Part shown: positions 37,101-52,100 of the stretch, one piece after another
Numbering within the stretch: position 1 is the first letter of the stretch
How the letters are laid out: each line of letters begins with the position of its first letter
Assembly (NCBI RefSeq): GCF_000003605.2
Contig: NW_003158224.1
Coordinates: forward strand, 231,468-295,467
DNA: 64,000 nt
Direction of reading: 5' to 3'
Source: Saccoglossus kowalevskii
Taxonomy: Eukaryota > Hemichordata > Enteropneusta > Harrimaniidae
The notes under the pieces: model-generated
What the model saw: the letters and a program-made list of their open reading frames with translations, nothing else
Database searches by the model: none
What the model was told of the DNA's origin: nothing
Program-made: the position numbers and the translations under genes

Positions 37101-40100
37101 TTATCAATGACAGAGTACATATGACAATGTTCAATGCATGGCAATAGACGTGACATCTCTTGCTCTCCTGGGAATCGCGTACATTACTAGCAGATCGCTT
37201 GGGAAACGCTCATCGTTTGTTCGACAGTAAATATCATAAATCAGGATTTTTCTCCTTGTTTTTCTAATTGAGTGGTTATTCATTTTTTTTTTTATCTTTG
37301 TGACTTTCAAGTCATTGATAATGTTACACATACTTACTTTTCGGCGTACAATTTATTTGCGGTTGTAAAAAATATAGAATCTGTCCATCTGGCATAAAAT
37401 CTACTAGTGTTCCGGAGCATATAGACTTCAGGAAATCCTGGATAACACAAATCCAATCAAACCTGACAAACTTGAACCACACATTGGTTGTTCACTACGC
37501 TCTTTATCTTGACAATATATCTAATCTAGCGATTCAATTCCAAACGGACAAAAGTGCAAATTATGATAATGAAATAGTAAAAAAAAAAAAAAAACTACGA
37601 TGAAATAGCAAAATGAATTCACCATCATGAGCTATTTGATTTTTTCATTTCTAGTAAGCTTTTGTTGAGGGTGAAAGCAGTAAAAATGAGTGATTTTTCG
37701 GGACAATGAGCTATTCTGACGAGTGTTATTCTATTTTCCGAGCAAATATTGATCAATTTTTTGAACTTGTTTTTTTAGATTATTGGCCATCGTGTAATTA
37801 CTTGGAGATGAAATGAACATACAGTCTGGAATTGATTCACCAAAATTAGGAATTCAACTAATTCCATTAATTCTATAAAGAACTGAATAAATTAAAATTC
37901 ATCCTAAAACGTACTTTTGAAGTTACAGAAAATACAATTGCGTAGTTTATAATAATTTGATAAATTAAAACATGTGTAATTTTGTTTTGCAAATATTGTC
38001 TAATTATAAAGTGAGTGGGTTTTTTCTGATGGTGATTTTATCAAGCAAGGTGTGAAGGTTTTTAAAAGAATCTCGCAAATGGTGTCATATGATTGGTTAA
38101 CGACATTATGTAAACATGGCAAACATAAATCTGTGTCACGTTAGTAAGTGTCAATCAAAATGTTTATTTCATAGCAAATTGACCAATAGGAGACAGGTTT
38201 AGAAAATGTTCCTGGCCTAATCCCCTATGACCTGCTACATGCTCTATTAGTATAAATTTTAGTTTTAAAAATCATGCTTGCCGAGGGGAAAGAAATAAAT
38301 TATCCTGTTGATTTGGCAATTAATAGAGATTATATTGCTGGAAATTGATGTTGTCAACTTGGTTAATGTTATTTTTTTTTGCACCTCAAGCGTACATTTA
38401 GCGAGAATATTGATCTAGTAAAAGAACACAATAATAAATTCGAAAAAATATCATTGGAAATTATTTTTATGTTCTCATTGAAGAAACAAATTAATTTATT
38501 ACTGGTTATAAGCAGTGTAGTGGTTGAACAATAATTCTTGGTTTATTATGAAATGTAGCTACAGTTGAAAACGTCATCAGTTACGAAAAATTGAGGTTTG
38601 TAAATGTGTAAAACATGGAATGGTGAAGGCATCAAAACGGCACAGTCATCATGCAGCAACAAATCGTCACACAACGCAAACTTTGTGTAAATGAACCAAC
38701 GTTTGTATATACATTCTATACTTTGCATGACACCCATACCGAACACAACGGTCATGACAACTGCAGCGTTGTCATTTTGGTTTGTACATAAACGTCACAT
38801 ACGACATATACTTTTTAACAAGCATATATTTGCTTTCAATATTTAGCGTTTTGAAATTAACATCAGTGGAAAGACTGAAACTGATGACCAAGATTCACAT
38901 ACAAATAAGACTTTGAGGAAACCTTGGTTAGGGTTTGCAGATGGGTGTGTTGCTCTGGTCAACTCTGAGATTGACATGTCATAATAGAATTTTGATAAAC
39001 AGATGGGGACACAGCCCTGTCATGCAAGCAAGAAACATAGCTGGCAAACAGTGCACTATGACACTATGAGCCCGGGTGATTTGGATATGAGACAACAGTA
39101 ACATTCAAAGTTGCTATAAAAAAATAAATAAAACGAATGTTTTCAGTCTGGAGAGAGAACAGACATTAATTAAGATAAAAAAATATTAACCCCTCCCCCC
39201 AAATCCCAAATAGGAACGTGCATTGATTGCCTTGACCTTCATAGCCATGCATAATTCAGGTATTGCATTAAAAATCCCCTGGAGTCCTGGGCAGATCATC
39301 AAGAGAGACACTCAGAGATGGGAAGTCTCTCAATTTTCAGAATTATTTTAAGAAAAAACAAAACAAATCAATGAAGAACGAAGATGATTGCAAATAATGA
39401 CAGGTTACGAAAGTCAATTTTGTTTAACTGCTTTTTTTTTTTTTGCATTCAAGTTTATGTAGCGAATTTAGTATTCTTAACTTGCTAACTAATTGCCTGC
39501 TGATGTATTTTTTCATTTTAGTCGTTTGTGAAGACATTCAGCAGGTTATGTATTAATTACTTACGCAACTCTATTTTACTCTGCATTTTAAGGGCTTCAG
39601 AAGACAGTGCCAGACATGAAGTTAACAAGGTTTTTGTTTCATTTTTGAACTTGAGCTGAAATGTGTGAAAATCATTTACGTCTTGCTTTGTTCAGTAGGA
39701 AGACAATGACAAGACAATAACCAATATACGCGTGTGATAAATCTTTTAAAGTAATAAATTACTTTCTGAGGATTTATTACAAGACATACAATAACGAGAA
39801 GACAACACCTTTGATGTAGAATTCATTGTATTAATTGCATTCAAGCAACTTTTCAACTGCACACCCTCGGTGCGCACACACTCACATGATTTGTTGTTAT
39901 ACGTTATACGCTAGGTAGAAGAACGTTATTTATCGCTGAAGAAGACAATATGACCAAGAAGTTCTTTCAACAGAAAGTATTGTATATGGTGATGTTTTTG
40001 AATATTTAACGCTTAGAACATTGTTTTGTTACATTCCACAAAATAAAATTCATATAATTTTTTTGCATATTTAATTGAATCATTGGAATTAAAAGATCTA

Positions 40101-43100
40101 ACAATCAGAATTTATGTTAATTTGGTTAAAAATTGTAGAGGAAACAAGCCAACCTCCAGGTCTACTGATCCGCTATTTTCAATTGACAATTGTCCTTTGA
40201 CACGTGTAACTTTCCTCCAGTATGTGCGTCATCTGTTGACATTACTGCACTTAGATCCATCACTGTATACTGGTCACTCTTTTCGCATAGGAGCAGCATC
40301 CTCAGCTGCCCAGGCAGGTGTTCAAGATCATATGATCAAGACGTTAGGGCGATGGACATCGAATTCATACAATCGTTATATTCATGTTTCTAAGGGGTCT
40401 TTGGATAATGCACAATCTACCATGGCAGGAGCGTCAGGTTTTTTTAGAGATATAAGTTATCTTAATGAACTTTGTATTTTGGCAAGTGACAGAGTTATTT
40501 TTGTTTTGTTTTTTAGATATGTAGTTTTTAATCTGCTCAATAAGTGTATGTTATAGAAGTAGATAAAGAAAATTGCTCATTGTTTTAGTAGTGATAATTC
40601 AAGATTTTTTTATTATCTTGGGAGTCACTATGCCAATTTCCTATTTAATTGGCATAGTTTTACCTTATTACTTAAGGCAATTTTCCCCCCAAGATAACCG
40701 TTTTAATTTATGCATATTTTTATTGTATTGTTTTTATAGTTTCTTTAGTACTATTTTTTAAATACCTACTTTTCACCATCACTTCATTTACCATTGTAGT
40801 TATGGTGCTCGCCATTTCTACCTTGTAGCTTTGCTACCTACATATACTAATAAATCCTTTGTAGTTCAATACCAATGTATCTACCAGTAGAGCTACCTTT
40901 ACCATCTAACATTCCTGTAGTTACAGTTATTCGGTAACTACCTTGGAGTCGCAGTCATGCTGCTTCTACCGTTACTCTGTAGTTGCAGTCAGGCTGCTTC
41001 TACCATATATCATTGTAGTTGTAGTCATGCTACATCTACCAGGACATCTCATTTTACTAATTTTAACCCATTTTTATACAGTGTTGATGTTATATTTTTG
41101 TTTATGCATTTTTACTATTCTGATACGTTTTTTGGGAGGCTCGCCGTATTTTTCGCATTTCTTTGTTAGTTATTCGTTGCTTTAGTGCGATTCGGTGAGC
41201 CCCCTCCCCCCCCCCCTATTGGCAATAAATATATTTTTTTCATTGTACTACAGTGTCTGTGTCATAAATGGAATGTTGCACCAACATTTTATGAGGAAAA
41301 AAAAGTTTAAAAAGTATCAAAACGTTTTATTTAGTGAAAAAACTTTAAAAAAAACTTAGTACTCTTCTTTTTTTTGTATGACAATAAACTGTCGACAGGT
41401 TATAATAAAAATAAAGAATAAACTGACCAGGATTTCAAAAGAATTGGTACAATTAACTGCAAAAAAAGCATCAGGGCGAAATCAACAAACAAAGCGACTT
41501 TTTTTATAACTAGTCATCAAACATGTAAACAAGCAAACAATAGCTAACGAGGGTATTGTTGATTTCAACAAAAGAGCAATGTATCATCACTATCTCTTCA
41601 GTGTCTGTAGATCTCTCACATAAAACACATTTCATGCAAAATTATCTAAACATTATTCAGTTTTATCAACATTTTTAAGATTTGACACTTATTATACTGT
41701 AGAATACTTTATTTTAGTCGGAATTAATTTTCCATGAAAAGACTTTTTGGCTGTTTGGTTATCGATTTTTTTTCATCGATTTTTGATGTGATATATAGGG
41801 GAAAAGGTATATTGTCTGGATTTTATTGTCACTGAATCTATCCAGCAGCAAAAATTAATTCCAAGCGAGAATAAAGTATTTTACAATTTATGATGAATTT
41901 ATATGGAAACAGAATTAGTTTGGGAAAAGTGGTCAAGCAGCAAGGTGTTTAGTGGACACCAGGCCAGATTGACTGTTTATCCTGTTATTTAGAGAGATTA
42001 TATGTAAGCAGTCAATCTGTTGAAATATTCAAAACAAGTGACTTTTGTAAAATACATTGATCACTCATCATAGTGATGAAATATTGTCAGTTCGTCGTTC
42101 ATCATTACCATGGCAACTCAGGGAAAATATGCCATCAGCATGTAATTTTCATTGGAACAAAGTAGTTTTATTGCCTTGGTCGTATTGATTCAACAAATAA
42201 AATTTCTGTTCTATCACAATAATCACAAAAATCGTGATATAGGATTTCAGAAGCAGCTGGTGTAAAAGAAAAAAACAAAAACACACACACACAAAAAATA
42301 AAAACTTTTGTGTGAGAGAAACAAGGTGTTGTCACCATTGTTTTCTTCTATGTAGCCTGGACCCAGGAAAACAAAGGTACCTGCCCCAACTGTCGATTAA
42401 AATCACCAAACACAATAATTAGGTTCGTAATCGCTTATAAAGACAACGATATGCCCATCAGGATTGCGTGGTGCAACAAATGTTCTTTTATAAAGATTGA
42501 TGTAACAAATGGTGACGAGAACAAAGAGACACACGTCAATATACATCCATAATCGAATTGGGAACAAGGGCGGTTGTCACCATTCATTTAGTTCATTGTA
42601 CTTTGATCATCTTTCCAAAATTTCAGTTAACAAATATCAAAGTACAATTTACGCAATTCTCTAAGATAATGTATGAAATCAGTGTTATCCCCCCCCCTCT
42701 TACCCAAGGATACAAATATTTCAATATGAAATAGTAACAAGCAGCCTGTCTGCTGAGATAGCTCCGCTGTTAGCAATGCACAATTCAATTAAAGAACAGA
42801 AGATATCATTAGCAAATGAACAATATGTATAGTATCAAAGCAATGGGACTTACTGTTTTCAACAAGAAGTCAAAAATATCACTTTTCACCAACAATGACA
42901 AAAATATTCACCAAAATTAGATAATTGAAAATATCACCACGAAATTAACAAATCTGAATAAGGTCCACATGTAGTACCTATATTTGTAATATCAAAGCAA
43001 TTGGACTTGCGGTTTTTAACAAGAAGTCGAAAATATCACTTTTTACCAAAAATGACAAAAATATTCACCAAAATTAGAGAATTAAAGATATCATTACAAA

Positions 43101-46100
43101 ATGAACAAATCTGAGAGAGAGAGGTCCACATGTAGTACCTACATATGTAATATCAAAGCAATTGGACTTGCGGTTTTTAACAAGAAGTTAAAAATATCAC
43201 TTTTTACCAAAAATGACAAAATATTCACCAAAATTAGAGAATTAAAGATATCATTACAAAATGAACAAATCTGAGAGAGGTTCACATGTAGTACCTACAT
43301 ATGTAATATCAAAGCAATTGGACTTGCGGTTTTTAACAAGAAGTTAAAAATATCACTTTTTACCAAAAATGACAAAAATATTCACCAAAATTAGAGAATT
43401 GAAGATATCATCATGAAATGAACAAATCTGAGAGAGGTCTACACAAGATATATATACACCAAGTATCAAAGCATTCAGGCTTGTAGTTTTCAAGAAGAAG
43501 TCGAAAAAGTAAAACATTGACACGGACGATCACTCATATGATAAGCGGGAGCTAAAAAAGTACATTATAATGTATTTGGGAAATGTTTTGTTTTCTGTTT
43601 TTAATTAATAAATTTACTACCACTAAAAAAATCCATAGACTACCATTCAAGCCATGTGTAGTATTCTGATGCAATAACAGCAATCATGAACGTTTTAATG
43701 AGTATATTATTCATCATAATTAAAATTTGGAATAATTACGCAAATAATACAGTAAACAGCTTTAATTTTGCGAGAGTTGCAGACATGAACATATTTTTGG
43801 GGTCCTCAAATACACTGTCTCAGTGACTTCCATGAAATCTTTGCGACCAATCACAAAATCACGAAAATTTGTTGCAGTGAAAATTAAATTAGTAAATTTT
43901 TAACACTGTAGTGTTTGAAATTTTTGAAAAGAACACTGATGACATAATATAAATTATATTTATACTTTTACAAATCCATCTCTAACAGAAGCGAATATAA
44001 ACCCAAAATTTAATTTATTGTACCCCTATACTGGATTAGTAAAATCTATTTATTTAAACGATACACACCCTTTTATCATTTGTGGGGGTACGATACACAC
44101 CCTTTTATCATTTGTGGGGGTGCATGCACTACTAATAGAGTGAATACATTTAAATAAATTAAAAACTAGAATATTTTTTTTTTATGAAATAAGACAAATT
44201 CACGGAAATAGTGACTACAAATTTATTTGTTTTTGTTGATCCTAATACTGTGGAATACTTTATTTTCGCTGGAATTATTAATTTTCGCTGAAAAGGCTTT
44301 TTGGGCCTTTTATATGGAATTTATTTTCACTGATTTTTGATGAGTTTAATGTGAAATATAGGACAAAAAGTATATTCGCTGGATTTTATTTTCACCGAAT
44401 CTTCCCTTCAGCGAAAAATAAATTCCAAGCGAAAATTCTACAGTATAAGATAAAGTTTACAAAAAATATTGTACAAAAAGTCACCACAATCAGAACGCCT
44501 GGTGATTTCCCCAAACAGATAACATTTTGTGTCACCAGTCATGAAATGTACACAAAAAGGAGTGGATGAGTGGGGAGTTGTACAAAAAACACCAAGACCC
44601 CCACCCCCCCTCAATTTGATTAATTAGCATAAACAACTGAACATTCCCTGTAGGAGATACAACTGGGCGATACCATTTTGCAGGTAAATGGGGGATGAAC
44701 CATTATATAGTGAATTGCTTTTTCTTATTTAAAAGCCCTCGTTTGAAATTACGCAAACCGACTGACAATCAGGAAATTACGGATTGTCAGCTGAAGTACA
44801 GCGACAAGTGTGTAGTTTGAATTCATTTATCGCCAAACTGCCACAGAGCTGTTGAAATCAACTATATTAACGCAGAATGCTTATTCAATGAACACACCAA
44901 TACAGTGTAGCAACTAACAATTTTTATTTCTTCTTGCATAAATGCCACGATAGAACATCAGCAGTTAGGTATTTCTTAAGAACGGTATCCAGTGGCAGCG
45001 AAAAAATATTGTACTTCAATAGAACGATGAAAGACCCAGCAAGGGGTCATTAAAACGAAAAAAAAAAAAACAAGAAAAAAAAACGGCCCCTGTACTTCGC
45101 GTCTGTCACTCCGTAAATGAACGAACTGCTCACAGCAGTGAACAGGACCTATGTGTTGTATATCGTGACTGTGTCGAATAAAACGCAGTGTCAAGAGGCT
45201 GCTGAAGCTATTGATGGGCCATTCACAAACGCATCATGAAATTCCCCAAACTGACTTGCCAATCAGCAGCTTCATCTTTTCATTATCATTCATACATGCG
45301 CCAATTTCCTGTCAAAACATGCATTTCGTTGGTTTGTCTTCAATCAAACATACCCTTATTCACATTTGCCTTATTATTTCGACAGTGTCGCTTTTATTTC
45401 ATCTAAACTCATTCATCATACAACCAAAAAAGAAAAAAGAAAAACTGTGCCTAACCTACAGTACCATAATGATTTCAATATAAAGGTGCGATCGACTAGT
45501 TCTGTTATCCACATTTCAAAGACACAATGTTTAGGTCAACATAAAAAGTAAACAAAAAAAGAAAAACATGTATAGCTCCCTGCTGCTACATGAACTGAAA
45601 CTAAACAAGTTTTTTAAAAGAGAAATCAAACATGTTTTATTGTCATATTCATAACAACGAACAAACATTTGTGAGGACAACTAACGAACAACTTGCATGA
45701 ATCACACTTGACTATTAGGGGAGGGGTGGTAAGTAACCGTCATAACTACATGTTTAAGTAGAAAAATAAAAACAAAATGTAATCACTAATACACTTACTT
45801 CTACATAGAAGATAGTTTGGTTACACTCATGAACAATTACTTTTAGGAGGGTCGTCAAAAAGAGAATCAGGGTAATTTTCAATTTGGCTGTGATTCACAT
45901 AAAACACGATAGCACTAAAATAAAATTTTGCCACTGTGAAGCAAGTTAAGGACGGAAAAAAAGCAGTACACAACACAGACTGACAAATGGTCATTTGTGG
46001 CATTTCAACAAAGATTTATAACATTTGTTATTCTGTTGACACTTACAACGTTCTACCTGCCCTCATTTGCATGACAATGTCAGATTGAATAAAACGCAAA

Positions 46101-49100
46101 TAGAAATGGGGACTTCATATTAAATATTGTCCAGTGTCAGGAGGGGTAGTGGGGCGGGGGGGGGGGGGGGGTATCGCTAATTATAACCTTTACGCAAGTA
46201 TCATAGCAACCAAATCATACGAGGACAGTGATAACCTCTATTTTACCCAATCAGGTCTCTCCTTGAGGTGTACAGAGCCCTCGTAACTAAAACAACCACA
46301 ACTTTGAATTACGATAGAACATAACAGCCAATTAAAGTCAACAGCCGACTGAAATAGGCTATATGAATTTGCGCTTGGAAGGACGTTCAACTGTATACAT
46401 ACTTCCGCTGGTTATCATAGACGGTGGTCTTATTTCAGTGAATAAGTCACCAGATGAATTGACGTACGTTGACGTGCAGCAAGCTGGAGGAGGCATTCAC
46501 CACCACACGACTTGACAAGTATAACTTAAGCTGCTAACAATGTCAACATTAATAAGACAAGTGAATTGGTTTAGCCCTAGAAAAGTTCATATCTTCAAAT
46601 CATTTTAAGTTCACATTTACAGTTTCTGAACTTGGAATTTTTTGCAAAACTATATTAGATATTTTAACTTGCAACCCAGTCTGCCAAGTAATTTCTCAGT
46701 AACTAGGACTGATAATTTAACTATTCATGATTTTTGATATTATTTAAAAATTACTATTTTTATTTTAATTCTTATTTACACATATTAACCTTGCATACCA
46801 TTTCATGATAGTGTGTGACCACAGCTTCACATTCCCAGTCTTTCAACACAATGATTGATTACACTAACACACTGAAAGAATTTTTTTGGTAACTATTTCT
46901 AGGCGTGACTGATCAGCTCAGACCATTTCTGCTGGTTGTAGAAGACCAATTAATCAAGCCAGTCATTTCAATCCCTGTTAGCAAAATCAGTGATCACGGG
47001 GAGAGAAAAAAAAAAAAAAAAATTCTCATTGGGTTGAAAAAAGTCGACAGAGGTCATAGCTTTATCTAGTTCACTTCTGCCTGATGGCTTCTATGCACAA
47101 CAGAATACTCACAATGGAACTATCACATTATTTGTGCAGGTTTAAGTCGTCATTATGAGTAGTCCATGGAAATCAGCTGGAACTGTCCCATTACAGAGAC
47201 AAGTCTCATCCAGTACAGGGTAGAAATCGTTAGCTGTCTAGACATACCTTTCTCTGAATGAAGAGGTCACAAGGGCACGAATATTGCATTTCGAAGAAAC
47301 GATGGATGCTCAATGAGAAAATTAAAATAATTGGCAGAGAAAAGTGCTTTATCCGAAAAACTACAGCAATGTTCATTCAGAATATGTAAGAAAATGTATA
47401 GGCGTATTATTACTGCAAAAGAGGAGTAAAGCGAGGGGGGTCAGTATTTTGAAATTCTTCAGGGAGAAAACAATTATTATTTCAAAACTTAATGTAACTT
47501 GGATTGGTTTTCCCTTATAGTATAAAAATATGAAGAACACTGCATATATTATTAGCCCTGGAAACAAACAGATTTTTTTCTCCATCCCTTTTGATGAAAT
47601 ATAATGTAAGCCAAGATGAAGCAGTATTGTGACCAAATGGAGTCGTGTAATTAAAATAAAATTTAAATCTACGCACAATGGGTGCCAGAAATTAACATGT
47701 TTCATTATTATCATTCACTTCTTCCTCATCTGAGCATATTTGGAGGAACTGAAAGTTTGCAAGTAAATTTAAGCTAAATAATTTTGATGATTGTAGCGAA
47801 ATGAATACAATTATTCTCTATCCATCGGCTTACACACATTAAATTTAAGCATACTAATGGAGAAAAATACTGCATAGTTTTCGTTCGTTAAATCTAGCCT
47901 AGTTTCTTATAGCAATTATATTTCTGTTTTAACCAATTAACCCCTTAATGACCACCAAATCAAATTAATTTGGAGAATGTCTAAAAACTTATTTTGACCT
48001 TCATATCTGAAGAGAGGAGAATTTGAAAGAAAATGACGAAATGGACATCAGTCATACATTGCAAGTACAGTAAAACGGGCAATTTAACCAATTTTTCTGA
48101 AGGGTCTCTGAAGTGACCTGATATACATTATAATGAAATGTAAGTATGCCCGAGGAGGAGGATAAATCGGCAAATTTACCCTAAGATCTTTAGTCGCTTA
48201 CCAACATTTCATTTTTATTTCAACGCATTTAGTAAGGTCAAAACGAGACTGAAACATAGAAATGTTGTGACATGTATCCAGTATGTAAATATAACAATTA
48301 ATCGTTAAATATGGCAAATTTAAAGTTTTTATTCTCAATTTAATTTTATGTATACATATTTCAATCATACCCAAATACTGACTGGGGCTTATTTTAACAT
48401 GAACATACTCTCCCAAAATTGAACCATATGGAAACGACTGAATTTAGAACAGGTCACACCACGTAATTTTAAATTATTTTCAAATCAAAATGCCTCTCAA
48501 ACAAAACTCTCACTAAATATGCCATTTTTGGAATGTGTTTCATTTCAATTCTCTTTTTTTGTAATTAATTAGAAAATTTTATTATTTTAAAAATATTTTT
48601 GGAATTCTTTTTTTGACTAATTTTATTAATAGGTCAATAGATATCACACCAATATTCAACAAATGGAACTGACAATTTAGCATAAACATCATTTTTTATT
48701 CATACATAGATTAATCTTATTTTCTACCATGTGTGATCAATTAAACTTGTTTTCTAAGTTTCCTCTGTACGTTGAGGATGTGACTACATATTCCCTGAAT
48801 TGAGTTTTATTTCCTCATGTGTATTTTATGTAAATGTAGGCGAAAGTGATAACACTGGGATGAAATGGTCTGGGGTAGTATTTTGCTAATTTCACGTAGT
48901 AGTACATCACTAACTACTGACATTGTTAATTTCCTTCTCAGTGCTGTTTTACATTTGTCATTTCATTTTCACCCCAGAAATTTTAAGGAATGCCCCAAAA
49001 ATATTTGCTTTATTCAAGTACTATTTTTTACATTTTAATTAATCTTAGTGAGCGAATGGAAAAAGCTTTTTCAGTATTTTGTTTACTCTCAATTTGTACT

Positions 49101-52100
49101 CATTTTCTTTATTTCTTTAATGTGACTTGTGCTGTCAATGAACAAAGAAAGTGATATTTATCCTTTAATTAAAATATGAGGTAGTTCTTTTTCTAGTAGA
49201 TCTGGAAGAAGACACAGGGAAACAAAAACACTTTTCAATTAACCTGTTGACTTAATTAGCTAAACGACACAACAGGATCGTTCACAATGAAATCAACATT
49301 TGACTTTGAATACAATGTTCGTTTTAATTAATTTCTTTAATTAAAATCTTAAACATCATACTTTTTGTAAAAATACAACTAGTTTTAGCAACTTTTAAAT
49401 TATTTGTTTGAATTTTTTTTCACTATTATGCTTTTTTGTCACGGGTGTCACAAGCAAGATTTTGTAACAGACAATACTTGCATGTTTTGGGATGAAAATA
49501 CCAGAGTTTGTTGTATATACCATACTGTAAAACCACCAGATTTTGGATAATTCAAGGGAGATTAAACATTTCTAAAATAACTCTCAGTGAGATGTTCAAT
49601 GTATCATGATTTGCTTAGATTTGTTAAAAAAAACTTTCATATTTGTTTTGAATATTGTGGTGCGTGCCAAGTGAGAAATGTACTGTATGCAAGTAGTCTT
49701 AATTTTCGCAATTAAGCGAAATTTTTTTTTGTAAATTGTAGCGGTGAAAACTTCACAAGGGTACTAAGCCATAAAAACAAATAAGCCCCAATTTTTGTAA
49801 GACAGATATTAGCGTAATGATAACAGGTAACTCTCTGATTGGAGCAGACACTTAGCTACCCGGCTTGTCTAGCGGATAGACAACTTTTTTTTTTTCAACC
49901 GCATATGGCAGTTGTACTCTGCTTAGGTAAACCAATAATTTTAAAAGGGTCACAACATATGGTAACACTTGAGTTAGAAGTGCGAATGTAATGATAGTAA
50001 TCATCAACAACATTGAACGATTAAAACTACAGTCTTTAAAGAAATGTTACAGATATGATGTGAAATGGACAATAAAATATGCATGTTCCATTTCACATGT
50101 CAACCTATAGTTATTGCAGGTAAGAAAATTATTAACTCGTTTTTAAAATAACTGTTCAATGAATAAACTGTATTTAGAGGTTTTCGTCCTTGCATCAAAT
50201 AATTTAGTGTTATCTAATTAGTTTTTCATAAAAATAAGAATTCCAATAATTTTTCACAATGTTTATAAAAACTTGAAAAGTTTTGTTTTTATTCAATTAA
50301 AACAAATAAAGACAAGGCATTTTTTATTTAATTTTATCAGAATGTTATTGAGCTTTTCTTTCTCTAGTGAGCTAGACACAAAAAAAAAAAAAAACGATTG
50401 CACATTTCAATAACAGGAACACTTTGTCAATTTCAGGTCTAATGCTTTCCCTACATTCTTCACAGTGGATAGGAATTATAAATTTCCCATATCATATCAT
50501 GTGAAACTTGGTATAAACACTGATGCTTTCCTGGGACAAAAGATCTCTGTCCCCTAGGCATCTGGTGTTTTTTTTTTCTTTTTTAAAAACTGACAAGGGG
50601 GTGTCATTGTCCTCCCAAAACAAAACTTACTAACCGTGAAATTCCCACAACACTTTTGTTTTTCTTTATGAAAATAATAGTTTGGAAAACACTAAATGGT
50701 TATTATTATGTAGATGATGTTGATGTCTGGTTCGTGTTCACTTGCCAGACATTAAGTGAGACGACAGTCTTCCAGAATGGACAAAGCTGTGAACCTGTGA
50801 ATTCAGTGAACAATAAGACATGTATAGCGTATTTTGCATCGTCTCGCACGTAGAAAAATTAACATTCGTACCAGACGATTTAAGGCATGTAAACCGTTCA
50901 GGTCGAATGAAAACACAGCACGAGTCGGTGAAATGCAAACTTACCTCATAATTAATGTAAACAACGAAAGTTAACAAAAAATTTGAATTTATTAAAATTA
51001 AGAATCAAGCTTACCGACTGTTATTCCGGCGGCCTGTAAAGCGTTTAGACTGACGGTGGATATGGGACTCATTGGCGATATCTGAGCCGTATTTATTGCG
51101 CCATTCGTCGAAGCAACATTATATGTCGGTATCGTAGCTACATTTACGGTGGGGGCGACACCAACAGAGTTTGCTGCTGCGGCGATGATTTGTTGTGGTA
51201 ATGGCTGCGTCGAGTTCTGCACCTGCACGGGTTGCCAGTTCACTCCCGTGGGCGTGCGAACGAAGATCGGAGCCGGTTGTTGTTGTATCACTGTCTGACC
51301 GTCGGGGGTTGTTTGCAATGTCACTGTGTTAAGATTTAAAGCATTTAGAGCATTTAGTTGTTGCGTGGTGGCTGCTGGTTGAGAGTTTGCTTGCGTTGAT
51401 GAGACATAAATCGGTGTTGTTTGATTCTGACTAGTGGCAATCGCGACACTGACAGTGTTGTTCGTCACAGAGTTCGTTGTCGACACCGGGGCCAGTGCTA
51501 ACGTCATGGGATGTTGTTGAGTAGCAAAAACACGCGGCACGCCGCCAATGTTTTGGACGGACAAGTTCGCTAGATTTGTCAAGTTGGCCATGTTTGGCGG
51601 GGCTGCCGCTCGCAGAATCTGTTGATTTCCCGTCGAAATCGGAGTGTAATAAATTGTGCCATCGATCGACGTCGCATTCGCATCGACAGTTTGAAACTGA
51701 GGTATAACGCTGTACTGGATCGTGTTTCCACCACTCGTTGTAGTGAAAATCTGCGGTTGTTGTTGTTGCTGTTGTTGTTGTACATACGACGCGAACTGGG
51801 GAGTAAAGTTCTTAATGTTCAGACTTCCATCGGCTGCTTGGGAAGTTTGTAACTGTATAGTTGCAGGGGCGATCGCAGTCTGTGGTTGTTGTATAGCCGT
51901 GGTTACTAAACCAGCGTTGGTAGTCACTACCTCTCCGTGAGCAACCGCGGCATTTTGCCCGACAAATTTCACTGTAGTTGTCGTACTTGTGCTGACCGTT
52001 TCTTCTGGAGTCTGTCCGATCTTACTACACGTAGCGGCGAGTAAGGCGAGCGGGGAAGGCTGGATGTCCTGTAAGGGGCGGGTTTAGAGACAAAAGTGGG

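Larger units (their letters stand above)
30214..51014 (-). other. Sp gene intron 2 (20.8 kb), the main host for repeats
   Basis: Bounded by donor GTAAGCTT at 51014 and acceptor TTTATCACAG at 30214; joining them restores one reading frame (phase 1) into ITVGQQITAQ. It contains the TA-flanked MITEs at 32112, 41697 and 44248, the pearl-like elements at 35292 and 42736, and the tyrosine-recombinase fossil with its hairpins at 40.1-41.2 kb. Confidence 0.9.

Noticed and set aside
40943-41185. 80- and 70-codon frames over the hairpin array
   Set aside because: They translate the structured repeat; no protein motif, and base-pairing explains the sequence better.
47373-47714. 113-codon minus-strand frame in intron 2
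   Set aside because: AT-driven hydrophobic composition, no motif.
51579-51940. Alternative frames with poly-Arg, poly-Leu or poly-Cys over Sp exon 2
   Set aside because: Out-of-frame readings of the CAA/CAG-rich exon.
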